Assembly (NCBI RefSeq): GCF_000956465.1
Contig: NZ_JYJA01000038.1
Coordinates: forward strand, 1 to 64,000
Source: Microbacterium trichothecenolyticum
Lineage (GTDB): Bacteria > Actinomycetota > Actinomycetes > Actinomycetales > Microbacteriaceae
Direction: 5' to 3'
Length of the DNA: 64,000 nucleotides
Made by a program: the position numbers and the translations under genes. Below the pieces are notes generated by a model that worked only from the letters and a program-made list of their open reading frames with translations, was not told the DNA's origin and ran no database searches. Shown here piece after piece: positions 1-8,119 of this stretch. Each line of letters begins with the position of its first letter. Position 1 is the first letter of the stretch.

Positions 1-1
1 C

Positions 2-733
2 GACGACGTCGCGGCGCAGTTCGATCGGCTGATGGACGCGCACCTGAATCCGCGGGTGCAGGACAGCGGGCCCCGCTTCGTCGATTGCGAGGCTGAAGCC
101 GCGACCGGCGAGGCGGCGGAGCGGGTGCTGGATCCGCGGACCGCGGACCAGAAGCGCCACGACGCGTTCGCGTCGATCCTGTCGGTCGCGGCGGGTGCGG
201 CCGCGACGCCGACGCTGGGCGGGGCCGCGCCGACGCTGATCGTCACCACCACCGTCGAGGACCTGGCCGCCCCCGACGGCGTGGCGTTCGTGGAGTCCGC
301 CGGTGGTCCGGTACCGGTACCGGCCTCGTTCGCGAGGCATGTCGGCTGCCACGGCACCATTCACCGGCTCACCCTGACCGCCGACGGCGCCATCAAGGCA
401 CTGCGCATCGAGGATCGGGTGTTCAACCATTGGCAACGCAAGGCGATCGGCGCCCGTGACGGCGGCTGCATCATCCCCGGCTGCACCGTCCCGGCGGCGT
501 GGTGCGAGGTGCATCATGTCGTCGACTGGGCCAAGGGCGGCCCGACCTCGGTCGACAACGGGGTGCTGCTGTGCTGGCACCATCACCACGGCATCGAGAC
601 CAGCGGATGGGAGATCCGCATGATCGACGGCATGCCGCACGTGCGACTACCGGCCTGGATCGACCCGCGCCGGCAGTGGCGAGGGCCCAACCGGCTCCTG
701 CTGCGCGAGCTCAGACGGGCCAGGTCCGCCTAG
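2..733 (+). CDS. DUF222/HNH endonuclease domain protein, 5' end cut by window edge
   Basis: The frame is open from base 2, so the true start lies left of the window; the ATG at 32 is only an internal Met. What remains is the C-terminal ~240 residues. An HNH nuclease core is visible: a CIIPGC cysteine pair, CEVHHVVDWAKGG (first His), DNGVLLC (Asn) and CWHHHHG (last His). Families with this C-terminus usually carry an N-terminal DUF222 region and reach 400-500 residues. They are abundant, multicopy genes in actinobacteria, often linked to intein- or repeat-like spread, and the role is rarely known. The HNH fold binds a divalent metal and cuts DNA. Family assignment is secure; a cellular role is not proposed. 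Confidence 0.85.
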   Translation, partial: DDVAAQFDRLMDAHLNPRVQDSGPRFVDCEAEAATGEAAERVLDPRTADQKRHDAFASILSVAAGAAATPTLGGAAPTLIVTTTVEDLAAPDGVAFVESAGGPVPVPASFARHVGCHGTIHRLTLTADGAIKALRIEDRVFNHWQRKAIGARDGGCIIPGCTVPAAWCEVHHVVDWAKGGPTSVDNGVLLCWHHHHGIETSGWEIRMIDGMPHVRLPAWIDPRRQWRGPNRLLLRELRRARSA

Positions 734-834
734 ACCACCCCCCCGATCCTCCAACCGTCGCCGACTCGGCGGAAGGGCGACGCCGGGTGCCCGGCAACCA
801 CCGCAGGAAAGGCTGGGCGAGGGAACGCCGCGGG

Positions 835-2565
835 TCAGCGATCGCCGGAATGGCGCGACAGGCGGGTCTCCTCGAGGTCGAGCATGGCCTGCGCCTCGGC
901 CAGCACGCGCGAGGAGTAGACGCCCTGGGCACGCAGCTCCAGCAGGCGTTCGCGCTCCGCATCGACGACGGCGAGGCGCAGCTCGCGGTACCGCTGATGC
1001 GGCATCTCGCCGGGTTTGCGCACCACGCGTGCGCGCTCCCATGCGGCCTCGGTGCTGAGGAAGGAGGCCCGCCTCACGCGTTCGATGACATCGGGGTCTA
1101 TCGGGGCGGTGGTGGCAGCATCCGTCTCGATCTCGTCCAGTGTCTCGAGGCCGGTGTTGCTGATGTCTTCGAGGAGGGACGCGAGCTCTCTGCGGTCCTC
1201 CTGCGCATCGATGCCCTGCACATCGAGCAAGCGGATGAGCCACGGCAGCGTGCCGCCCTGCACGACGATGCTCACCACCGCGACAGTGAAGGCGATGAGG
1301 ATCAGCTGCGGTCGGTAGGGGGTGTTCTCGGGCAGGGACTGCGCGGCGGCGAGCGTCACGACGCCGCGCATGCCCGACCAGCCCAGCACGATCCCGCCGC
1401 GCCAGTCGATGTGCTCCTGGCGCTGCTGCTCGAGGTCGGCGCGCCGGCGCTCGTAGTCGCGCTCGAGGCGATCACGGATGCGGGCCTGCCGCGCAGTGCT
1501 GACCGGGTGACTCCGGTAGTAGTACAGGGCGAGGAGCGCGTGGTAGGTGCGCTTCTCGGTACGCTCCTCGCGCTTGCCGAGGGCGTAGACCATCGGTCCG
1601 ATCCAGAGGAAGCGGATCACGATGAGGGCTGCGGTCGCGAGCAGGCCGATGAGGATCGCGTCGCCGGCGCTGAGAACCGTCGGGTCGACGTGATCGACGA
1701 GCGTGCGGATCTCGAGGCCGATGAGCAGGAACACGCCGTTCTCGAGGAGGAACTGGATCGTGCGCCAGTTGATGCGGTCGCTGATCCTCGCCTGTGCGCT
1801 GAACTTCGTGGGCGCCGCGTGGCCGGTGTAGAGGCCGGCGACGACGACCGCCATCACGCCGGACGCGCCGAGCGCCTCGGCCGGCGCGAACGCGACGAAC
1901 GGGACCGCGATCGACAGCGCCGTGTCGAGCACGGGATCGTCGAGCTTGGAGCGCACGAACACGGTGACGTATCCGGCGACCAGGCCGATCGCGACGGCCA
2001 CGACGACGGCGTAGACGAAGTCGACCACTCCTGCCCACGGCGTCGTGAGGCCACCCACCGCGGCAGCGGCGACAGCCGAGCGCAGCAGCACCAGGGCGGT
2101 CGCGTCGTTGAGGAGGCCCTCGCCCTCGAGCACGGTCAGCAGTCGCGGAGGCAGGCCCAGCCGCCGGCCGATCGAGGTCGCCGCCACCGCGTCGGGCGGG
2201 CTGATGACCGCGCCGAGCGCGATGGCCGCGGCGAGGTTGAGATCGGGCAGCAGCGAGAACAGCAGGAAGCCCGCGGCGAACGCCGTCACGATCACCAGCA
2301 CGACCGACAGACTCGCGATCGACCCCGCATTCCGGCGGAAGTCGGTGATCGGCACGCTGATCGCCGCGGCGTAGAGGATCGGCGGCAGCACCCCGTCGAG
2401 GATGATCTCGTGCGGCACCTCGATGTCGGGCACCCCCGGCAGATAGGACAGCCCCACCCCCACGACCACGAGGATGATCGGCGCCGCCACCCCGAGCTTC
2501 TTGGAGAACGCGGCGACCGCCACGATGACCGCGACGGCGATGACCGCGTAGATCCCCAGCTCCAT
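835..2565 (-). CDS. CPA1-family Na+/H+ antiporter
   Basis: A 576-residue integral membrane protein. The first ~420 residues hold 11-12 hydrophobic helices typical of the Na_H_Exchanger fold; the remaining C-terminus is hydrophilic and charged, as in bacterial NhaP-like/TIGR00831 proteins. The SPPDAVA and GEGLLNDATALVLL segments match the conserved ion-binding helices of CPA1 antiporters (the Asp of the ND pair is the usual transport residue). Expected role: export of Na+ (or K+) in exchange for protons, for pH and salt homeostasis. The ATG at 2565 sits exactly 6 nt after a TAGGCT -10 box on the minus strand, so the mRNA is probably leaderless and this start well supported. It is transcribed alone. 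Confidence 0.9.
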   Translation of the reverse strand: MELGIYAVIAVAVIVAVAAFSKKLGVAAPIILVVVGVGLSYLPGVPDIEVPHEIILDGVLPPILYAAAISVPITDFRRNAGSIASLSVVLVIVTAFAAGFLLFSLLPDLNLAAAIALGAVISPPDAVAATSIGRRLGLPPRLLTVLEGEGLLNDATALVLLRSAVAAAAVGGLTTPWAGVVDFVYAVVVAVAIGLVAGYVTVFVRSKLDDPVLDTALSIAVPFVAFAPAEALGASGVMAVVVAGLYTGHAAPTKFSAQARISDRINWRTIQFLLENGVFLLIGLEIRTLVDHVDPTVLSAGDAILIGLLATAALIVIRFLWIGPMVYALGKREERTEKRTYHALLALYYYRSHPVSTARQARIRDRLERDYERRRADLEQQRQEHIDWRGGIVLGWSGMRGVVTLAAAQSLPENTPYRPQLILIAFTVAVVSIVVQGGTLPWLIRLLDVQGIDAQEDRRELASLLEDISNTGLETLDEIETDAATTAPIDPDVIERVRRASFLSTEAAWERARVVRKPGEMPHQRYRELRLAVVDAERERLLELRAQGVYSSRVLAEAQAMLDLEETRLSRHSGDR

Positions 2566-2571
2566 TGACCC

Positions 2572-2577
2572 AGCCTA
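2572..2577 (-). promoter_or_regulatory. -10 box (TAGGCT) of leaderless antiporter gene
   Basis: Minus-strand TAGGCT followed by six bases and the ATG at 2565. This TAnnnT-N6-start layout recurs at many genes in the window and places transcription start at the A of ATG. Confidence 0.6.
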
Positions 2578-2649
2578 TTGAGCGCGTGCGGAGTGGCGGG
2601 GTGGGGTGCCGTTCGGTGAGACGCCGGCGGATGCTGCGGAGATCCCGAG

Positions 2650-3672
2650 CTACGCCGGCAGCTGTCGCTCGCGCGCCAGAGCCCGGTCCGGCGGAACCGG
2701 GGGTGCGGGCGCGTCCAGGGCTCGGAGCATCCGTTCGAGGGTCTCGCGCAGCTCCTCTCGAGCCGGCGATGTCAGGTCCGTCGTGTAATCCACCCCCGCG
2801 GGGATCCAGCTCAGGCCGTACATCGTCTCGCGGAAGTCCGAACCGCCGACCGGCCAGCGCGTGTGCGTCGCGTCCTCGGCCGTCGCGCCCTGACCCCACT
2901 GGCCGAAGTAGTCGCGCATCTCGTCCAGAGGCAGCTCCATCACCGCGTCCGCCTCCACCGCCTGTCTCGCCCACGACCGTGCCACGAAGATGAACTCCTC
3001 GATCTGCTCGGGGGTGAGCGGCTTCGGCTCGAAGAGCACGCGGGTGTGCGCGACATCCGTGAGCCTGTCCACGCGGAACGTGCGCCAGTCCTCCTTGTCG
3101 AGGTCCCAGCAGAGCAGGTACCAGTGCCGGTCGGCGGGCGCGAGGGCATGCGGCTCGACGCGCCGGTGGGTGACCTCACCCGATGCCGCGGTGTACGTGA
3201 ATCTCACCCGCTCGTGATCGCGCGTGGCCAGTGCGAGCTCGCCGAGCACCTCGCCCGACACGGCGGCGCCGGCGTTGAGTCCGGCGGGCTGCACAGTCTG
3301 AGCCAGCGCGGCGACGCGGCGGCGCAGAGGAGCGGGCAGCACCTGCTCGAGCTTCGCGAGCGCGGTGATGGTCGTCTCGGGACCGCTCACGAGCCGCTGG
3401 GATGCTGCCACCCGCAGCCCGATCGCCATCGCCACCGCCTCTTCATCGGTGAGCAGCAAGGGCGGCACGGCGCTGCCGGCCTCGAGGCGATAGCCGCCCG
3501 CCGCCCCCGGGATCGACTCGATGCGGTAGCCGAGGTCGCGCAGCCGCTCGACATCGCGCCGCACCGTGCGCTCGGTGACGCCCAGCCGGACGGCCAGTTC
3601 GGAACCCGGCCAGTGCCGGTGCGTCTGGAGCAGGTTGAGCAGCGACAAGGCTCGCGTGGTGGTGTCGGCCAT
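2650..3672 (-). CDS. YafY-type WYL-domain transcriptional regulator
   Basis: A 340-residue cytosolic regulator. The N-terminal ~60 residues form an HTH_11/DeoR-like winged helix (ELAVRLGVTERTVRRDVERL). The WYL domain follows around residues 140-220 (HALAPADRHWYLLCWD, with the W-Y-L signature) and a WCX-type C-terminal extension ends the protein. WYL proteins sense small ligands or nucleic acids and often control the gene beside them. It is divergent from the ABC exporter at 3734, and a perfect 8-3-8 palindrome lies between the two starts, making it the probable regulator of both. The ligand is unknown; a multidrug or toxic compound is an inference from the target. Confidence 0.9.
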   Translation of the reverse strand: MADTTTRALSLLNLLQTHRHWPGSELAVRLGVTERTVRRDVERLRDLGYRIESIPGAAGGYRLEAGSAVPPLLLTDEEAVAMAIGLRVAASQRLVSGPETTITALAKLEQVLPAPLRRRVAALAQTVQPAGLNAGAAVSGEVLGELALATRDHERVRFTYTAASGEVTHRRVEPHALAPADRHWYLLCWDLDKEDWRTFRVDRLTDVAHTRVLFEPKPLTPEQIEEFIFVARSWARQAVEADAVMELPLDEMRDYFGQWGQGATAEDATHTRWPVGGSDFRETMYGLSWIPAGVDYTTDLTSPAREELRETLERMLRALDAPAPPVPPDRALARERQLPA

Positions 3673-3693
3673 GCGAAAAGAATCTCATGTATC

Positions 3694-3712
3694 GCGGACA
3701 GTATCTGTCCGC
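3694..3712. promoter_or_regulatory. palindromic operator between WYL regulator and ABC exporter
   Basis: Perfect inverted repeat GCGGACAG-TAT-CTGTCCGC. It overlaps the expected -35 position of the exporter promoter (-10 TAGCGT at 3722-3727) and lies 22 bp upstream of the divergent regulator start at 3672, so one bound dimer could control both genes. Binding by the WYL protein is inferred from position. Confidence 0.7.
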
Positions 3713-3721
3713 ATCCACTCC

Positions 3722-3727
3722 TAGCGT
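3722..3727 (+). promoter_or_regulatory. -10 box (TAGCGT) of leaderless ABC exporter
   Basis: TAGCGT followed by six bases (GGGGGC) and the ATG at 3734. No ribosome binding site fits between, so a leaderless transcript is expected. Confidence 0.6.
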
Positions 3728-3733
3728 GGGGGC

Positions 3734-4792
3734 ATGGCGAACGAATCGATCATCCGAGCGCAAGGTCTGACCAAGCGCTTCACTGTGAAAGGCAAGACCG
3801 TCGAGGCCGTCACCGACCTCGCGTTCGAGGTGGCGCGCGGCGAGCTCGTCGCGTTCCTCGGACCCAACGGCGCCGGCAAGTCGACCAGCCTGCGTATGCT
3901 CACGACCCTGATACCGCCGACATCGGGCACGGCGCGGGTCGTCGGCTTCGACATCCTGAAGCAGCCCGCCGAGGTGCGCGCTCGCATCGGCTATGTCGGC
4001 CAGCTCACCAGCGGCAGCTTCTCGCAGCGCGCCCGAGACGAGCTGCTGAGCCAGGGTGCGTTCTACGGCATGTCGAAGGCCGCCGCCCGGGCGCGGGCGG
4101 ACGAGCTCATCGAGTCGCTCGACCTCGCAGGCTTCGCGTCGCGGTCGGTGCAGCAGCTCTCGGGCGGGCAGAAGCGCCGGCTCGACGTCGCCCTCGGGCT
4201 CATGCACGCGCCGCCGCTGCTGTTCCTCGACGAGCCGTCGACGGGACTGGACCCGCAGAGCCGCGCCAACCTCTGGCAGCACATCATCGACCTCCGCGCG
4301 CTGTGCGGCACGACGGTCTTCCTCACGACGCACTACCTCGAGGAGGCCGACCGCTACGCCGAGCGCGTCATGGTCATGGACAGGGGTCGCGTGATCGCCG
4401 ACGACACCGCGGCCCGGCTGAAGGCGGAGCTCGCGGGCGACGTGCTCACGTTCGGCTTCGAAACGGAGCCGGATGCTGCGGCCGCCGTCGCCGTGGTGCA
4501 GAGGCTCACCGAGCGCGAGGTGCGGCGGGTCGAGGCATCCATCGTCCTCACGGTGCCCGAAGGCGACGCGCTGCTGCCCGCCGCGGTGCGCGCGCTCGAC
4601 GCGGCCGGGCTCATGGTGCGGACAGCGACCGGCGTGCCGCCGACGCTCGACGACGTGTTCCTGGCGCTCACCGGCCGCACGCTGCGCGAGGCCGGCGAGG
4701 GCGAGGGCGAACCCGAGCAGAACGCGGAGGCCTCGTCCGAGGCATCCGGAACCGCCGAACAGGTGACCGAGGCGACAGGAGCCAAGCGATGA
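3734..4792 (+). CDS. DrrA-like ABC exporter ATP-binding protein
   Basis: A 352-residue nucleotide-binding subunit. It shows Walker A (GPNGAGKST, near residue 44), signature LSGGQ (near 142), Walker B LLFLDEPSTGLDP and an H-loop TTHYLEEAD. The ~100-residue C-terminal extension is typical of daunorubicin-resistance type (DRA) ATPases. It powers the permease encoded next, with which it overlaps by 4 nt (ATGA). A weak acidic Glu/Ala tail ends the protein. Expected substrate: a hydrophobic drug, lipid or peptide moved outward; the sequence does not specify which. Expression is likely controlled by the divergent WYL regulator through the palindrome at 3694-3712. Confidence 0.93.
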   Translation: MANESIIRAQGLTKRFTVKGKTVEAVTDLAFEVARGELVAFLGPNGAGKSTSLRMLTTLIPPTSGTARVVGFDILKQPAEVRARIGYVGQLTSGSFSQRARDELLSQGAFYGMSKAAARARADELIESLDLAGFASRSVQQLSGGQKRRLDVALGLMHAPPLLFLDEPSTGLDPQSRANLWQHIIDLRALCGTTVFLTTHYLEEADRYAERVMVMDRGRVIADDTAARLKAELAGDVLTFGFETEPDAAAAVAVVQRLTEREVRRVEASIVLTVPEGDALLPAAVRALDAAGLMVRTATGVPPTLDDVFLALTGRTLREAGEGEGEPEQNAEASSEASGTAEQVTEATGAKR

Positions 4793-5583
4793 GCACTCAG
4801 ATCGAGACCCGGCCCGACACCGCGGTGCGGGCCAACCCGGCGCGCGACACGTGGAACGTGCTGACGCGCGAATTGAAGCCGGTGGTGCGCGACCCGTTCA
4901 CGCTGATCTTCAGCCTGGTGCAGCCGCTGGTGTTCCTCGGGCTGTTCGCCCCGCTGCTGGTCGGCTCCTCCGGCGCACCCGTAGGGGAGACCCTGCAGTG
5001 GTTCGTGCCCGGCGTGCTCGTGATGATCGTGCTGTTCGGCACCGGGGCGACCGGGTCGAACCTGCAGTACGAGATGATGACGGGCTCGCATGAGCGCACG
5101 CTGGTCGCGCCGCTGGCGCGGTCGTCGCTGCTGGTCGGACGCGCGCTCAAGGAGATCGCGCCGATCGTGGTGCAGGCGCTGATCATCGTGCTCATCGCGT
5201 GGCCGTTCGGCTTCACGATCGACGTGCCGGGGCTCGTGATCGGCCTCGCGCTGCTCGCGGTGTTCGGCGTGGGGCTCGGGTCGCTGTCGTACACGCTCGC
5301 ACTCAAGACCAAGGATCGCGAGTGGCTCTTCTGGGGCGTGCAGCAGACGCTGATCTTCCCGCTGCTGATCCTCTCGGGCATGCTCCTGCCGCTCGACGAA
5401 GGGCCGGCCTGGATGCGTGCGGTGTCGACGGTGAACCCGGTGAACTGGGTCGTTCAGGCCGAGCGCGCGCTGTTCGCCGGCGACCTCGGCGCGGTCGAGG
5501 TGCTGTGGGGCTGGGTCGCGGCGATCGTGCTCGCGGCGCTCGGGCTCGCCGTCGGGATCCGGGCGATGCGCAAGAGCAGCTGA
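4789..5583 (+). CDS. ABC-2 type transporter permease (DrrB-like)
   Basis: A 264-residue membrane protein with six hydrophobic helices in the ABC2_membrane pattern. The start is the ATG at 4789, overlapping the ATPase stop by four bases, with AGGAG at 4777-4781 as ribosome binding site. The NLQYEMMTGSHERTLVAPLARSSLL region matches the conserved ABC-2 motif that precedes helix 3. It should form a dimer with two copies of the upstream ATPase and export a hydrophobic compound. The gene ends three bases before the stop codon of the convergent diguanylate cyclase. Confidence 0.92.
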   Translation: MSTQIETRPDTAVRANPARDTWNVLTRELKPVVRDPFTLIFSLVQPLVFLGLFAPLLVGSSGAPVGETLQWFVPGVLVMIVLFGTGATGSNLQYEMMTGSHERTLVAPLARSSLLVGRALKEIAPIVVQALIIVLIAWPFGFTIDVPGLVIGLALLAVFGVGLGSLSYTLALKTKDREWLFWGVQQTLIFPLLILSGMLLPLDEGPAWMRAVSTVNPVNWVVQAERALFAGDLGAVEVLWGWVAAIVLAALGLAVGIRAMRKSS

Positions 5584-5586
5584 CTG

Positions 5587-6972
5587 CTACTGGAGGACGG
5601 GGGACGAGGCGATGCGGGCGACGGCGACGCGGTCCCCGCCGGCCATCTTCGCCTCGTACATGGCGTGGTCCGCAGCGCGGATGAGCTGGTCCATGACCGG
5701 CGCCCCGTCGTTTCCCACAGTGACCACGCCGACGCTCGCCGTGATGGACAGCACGGGCGGCAGCTCGTCGTACGGCTCCGCGATCGCGGCGCGGATGCGG
5801 TCGGCGAGTGCTGCGGCGTCGCCGACGCTGTCCACCGCGGCGACCGCGATGAATTCGTCGCCGCCGAATCGTCCCAGCACATCCGACTCCCGGATGACGC
5901 CGCGCAGGCGCTGCCCGATCTCTCGGAGGAGCGCGTCACCGGCGGCGTGACCGAGCAGATCGTTCACAGCCTTGAACCCGTCGAGATCGATGAAGATCAC
6001 GGTGAGGGCCGAGTAGTCCTGGAAGAGCGTGCGCGTGACGTCCTCCTCGATCAGTCGCCGGTTCGGCAGCCCCGTCACCTCGTCGTGCATCGCTGCGCGA
6101 CGCAGAGTGTCTTCGAGACGGATCCGCGCGATCGCCTGCGCCGCCTGATTCGACAGCGCCTCGGCGAGCGGAACGGCTTCTTCGTCGAACTCCCGAGGAT
6201 GGTCGAAGAAGCAGACCATCGCACCGACCGCATCCCCGTGGGACCGCATCGGCGAGGCGATCGCCGCGTGCACGCCGCCTGCCCGGTAGATGTCGCTCAT
6301 GCCGACTCCGGGCACATAGGAGTCCGCATGCTCGGGGGAGCGCACGATCAGCACCTGGCCGCCGAGGAAGGTCGTCGTTCCGGCCGGACGCAGGCCCGTC
6401 GGCCAATGGGCCGCGAGCGGGTTCACCCCAGCGACCTGGATCAGTCCCTCCGGACCGCCGATGTGCACGCTCACCGCACTCGCGGCGAACGCCCGCTGCG
6501 CCACATCCACGAGCAGTTCTGCCGCGTCGACCTCGGTTCTGACGTTGCCGAAGCCGACGGCGGCGTTGAGCAGGATCTGCAGGCGCTGCCGGCCGCGCTC
6601 GGTCTTGGCCTCGGCGCCCTGGAATCCCAGACTGAACGCCGACCGCGTCGACACGTCGTAGACCGCGATGCGCTCGACGCCGGACTCGTCCTCACCGAGC
6701 GACCCGACCACGACGGGGCGGACGACGCCTGACACCCCATGCAGGGTGGCATCGGTCGGGCGCTGGCCGTCCGCGCCTTCCAGTGGCATGCGCAGCGTGA
6801 GCAGCGCTTCGAGCGGCCGTCCGATCACGTCCTCTCGGTCGCAGTTGAGCCAGCTCAGCACCTGCGTGTTCGCGTCGAGAATCGTCGACTGACCGTCGAC
6901 GCTGATGAGCCCGCAGATGGCGAGACCTAGCACGGGATGCTCGAGGCGCGGGGGGTGTGGGGGATGCGGCAT
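5587..6972 (-). CDS. diguanylate cyclase with PAS and GAF sensor domains
   Basis: A 461-residue cytosolic protein. An N-terminal PAS-like region (residues ~15-120: DANTQVLSWLNCDREDVIGRPLEALL) is followed by a GAF domain (~145-285) and a GGDEF domain (~300-455). The catalytic motif is intact (GRFGGDEF, GGDEF at 370-374) and an RxxD product-inhibition site (RESD, 361-364) lies five residues upstream, so active, feedback-inhibited c-di-GMP synthesis from two GTP is expected. No membrane helix is visible; the sensor domains point to an intracellular ligand or redox cue. It is convergent with the ABC permease. The ATG at 6972 lacks a strong ribosome binding site, so the start is moderately certain. 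Confidence 0.93.
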   Translation of the reverse strand: MPHPPHPPRLEHPVLGLAICGLISVDGQSTILDANTQVLSWLNCDREDVIGRPLEALLTLRMPLEGADGQRPTDATLHGVSGVVRPVVVGSLGEDESGVERIAVYDVSTRSAFSLGFQGAEAKTERGRQRLQILLNAAVGFGNVRTEVDAAELLVDVAQRAFAASAVSVHIGGPEGLIQVAGVNPLAAHWPTGLRPAGTTTFLGGQVLIVRSPEHADSYVPGVGMSDIYRAGGVHAAIASPMRSHGDAVGAMVCFFDHPREFDEEAVPLAEALSNQAAQAIARIRLEDTLRRAAMHDEVTGLPNRRLIEEDVTRTLFQDYSALTVIFIDLDGFKAVNDLLGHAAGDALLREIGQRLRGVIRESDVLGRFGGDEFIAVAAVDSVGDAAALADRIRAAIAEPYDELPPVLSITASVGVVTVGNDGAPVMDQLIRAADHAMYEAKMAGGDRVAVARIASSPVLQ

Positions 6973-7075
6973 CCGATCAAGGCATCTTCGTGGGTCACGG
7001 CGGCCTCCTGGCTTCTGTATCGAGGCGATGGGTGTGGCGAACAGCGATCGACGTCGTGTCTGCGGGCAAGGTCAG

Positions 7076-7114
7076 TCTAATCGATACTTCGCAGAATTAG
7101 ATAAGTATTCTAAA
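7076..7114. promoter_or_regulatory. MarR-type operator region with three alternating half-sites
   Basis: An AT-rich island in GC-rich surroundings. It holds TCTAAT (7076-7081), ATTAGA (7096-7101) and TCTAAA (7109-7114), each the inverse of its neighbour, and AGAAT-N9-ATTCT (7093-7111). A TAGTCT -10 box for the MarR gene lies at 7131-7136, so the last half-site overlaps its -35 region. Autoregulation by the MarR protein is the likely purpose. Confidence 0.5.
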
Positions 7115-7167
7115 TGTTCGCGACCTGAGCTAGTCTGTTCCCGAAGCGGCTGAGGGAGAATGGCGGC

Positions 7168-7608
7168 ATGGCGAACGACACCCCGGCGCTGACCCTCGGG
7201 TTGGCCCTGCGCCAGTATCTCGACGCCCGCAACGCAGCGATGGTGGCGGCGCGCGCGAGCCTCGGCATCTCCGACATCGATGCCCGCGCCCTCTTGTTCG
7301 TGGTGGGCAACCCCGGAACGCGGCCGACAGTGTTGCGCGAGTACCTCGGCATCACCTCGGCGGGTGTGACCACGCTGATCGATCGGCTCGTCGGTCGGTC
7401 CCTGGTGCGACGCGATGTCGACCCGTCCGACAGACGGGTGAACCGCATCACCGCCACGATCGACATCGCCGACGATCCGTGGTCGTCCCTCAACCGGTTC
7501 GACGACGACTTCGACGTCGCCGTCGGCGCTGCCGACCAGGCCGTGGTCGAGAAGTCCGCCGCCCTGCTCGTGGCCCTGACCGCGGCGACGGTGGGCGCCC
7601 GGCACTGA
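7168..7608 (+). CDS. MarR-family transcriptional regulator
   Basis: A 146-residue winged-helix regulator. The helix-turn-helix and wing are visible in RPTVLREYLGITSAGVTTLIDRLVGRSLVRRDVDPSDRRVNRITAT, including the conserved DxRxxR-like wing (DPSDRRVNR). A GAGGGAGAA ribosome binding site precedes the ATG at 7168. MarR proteins bind as dimers to short palindromes and respond to small aromatic or oxidant ligands. Several inverted TCTAA/TTAGA half-sites lie just upstream and are probably its own operator. The nearest other candidate target is the divergent diguanylate cyclase. Ligand unknown. Confidence 0.88.
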   Translation: MANDTPALTLGLALRQYLDARNAAMVAARASLGISDIDARALLFVVGNPGTRPTVLREYLGITSAGVTTLIDRLVGRSLVRRDVDPSDRRVNRITATIDIADDPWSSLNRFDDDFDVAVGAADQAVVEKSAALLVALTAATVGARH

Positions 7609-7616
7609 CACGGCGC

Positions 7617-7961
7617 TCAGGCGACGTCGATGCCGCGATACGCGAGCGACTTCGCCTCGAGGAACGCGCACAGTTCGGAGACGGCGGCAAGTTCTGCGGA
7701 AAGCTCGAGCAACCCCGCCGCATCCAGGACGAGGTTCTCTTCGCGGGGCTCCATGGTCGCGACCCAGGCGGTGGCCCCCGGCGTCGCCGGCTGGATGAAG
7801 ACGCCGGTCGGTGCGTGACCGAGCCGGAAGACGACGAGGCCGGTGTTCTCCCCGCCCTCGCCGTCCTGCACCGTCACGCGTGCGGCGTCGGCCAGCGGCC
7901 CGCCCTGCGCGCGATACTCGGCGAGCCAGGAGTCCAACGTCTCCAGATTCCGAAACGCCAT
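7617..7961 (-). CDS. small protein of unknown function (114 aa)
   Basis: I do not recognise the family. The protein is cytosolic, acidic, without membrane helices or cysteine motifs (one Cys only). It reads as a compact alpha/beta domain: an N-terminal helix (LETLDSWLAEYRAQGG), strands around VTVQDGEGG and TGLVVFRLGHAPTGVFIQP, then a Leu/Ala-rich helix (LLELSAELAAVSELCAFLEAK). A GAGAGGAT ribosome binding site precedes the ATG at 7961 and a TATACT -10 box lies at 7994-7999 on the minus strand, supporting a real gene with its own promoter. It is transcribed away from the EAL gene. Confidence 0.7.
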   Translation of the reverse strand: MAFRNLETLDSWLAEYRAQGGPLADAARVTVQDGEGGENTGLVVFRLGHAPTGVFIQPATPGATAWVATMEPREENLVLDAAGLLELSAELAAVSELCAFLEAKSLAYRGIDVA

Positions 7962-7993
7962 CGCGATCCTCTCCCTGCATCTGCGACGTGAAA

Positions 7994-7999
7994 AGTATA
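7994..7999 (-). promoter_or_regulatory. -10 box (TATACT) of the 114-aa gene
   Basis: Minus-strand TATACT about 33 bp upstream of the start at 7961, with a ribosome binding site in between: a leadered promoter. Confidence 0.5.
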
Positions 8000-8119
8000 A
8001 GGATCGGTGTGTCGGGCCTCGACGGCCTCCCGCGAGCGTGGCAGCGGCGAACTCTAGCCGAACGTCGCTCCTCGTGCGCGCGCTTGCGATCGGGGTGCGG
8101 CGCAGGGCTGACTTGAGGG

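Noticed and set aside
499..2568. A 689-codon plus-strand frame antisense to the Na+/H+ antiporter
   Set aside because: Arg/His/Asp-rich translation with no domain; the minus-strand protein has clear membrane helices and a leaderless promoter.
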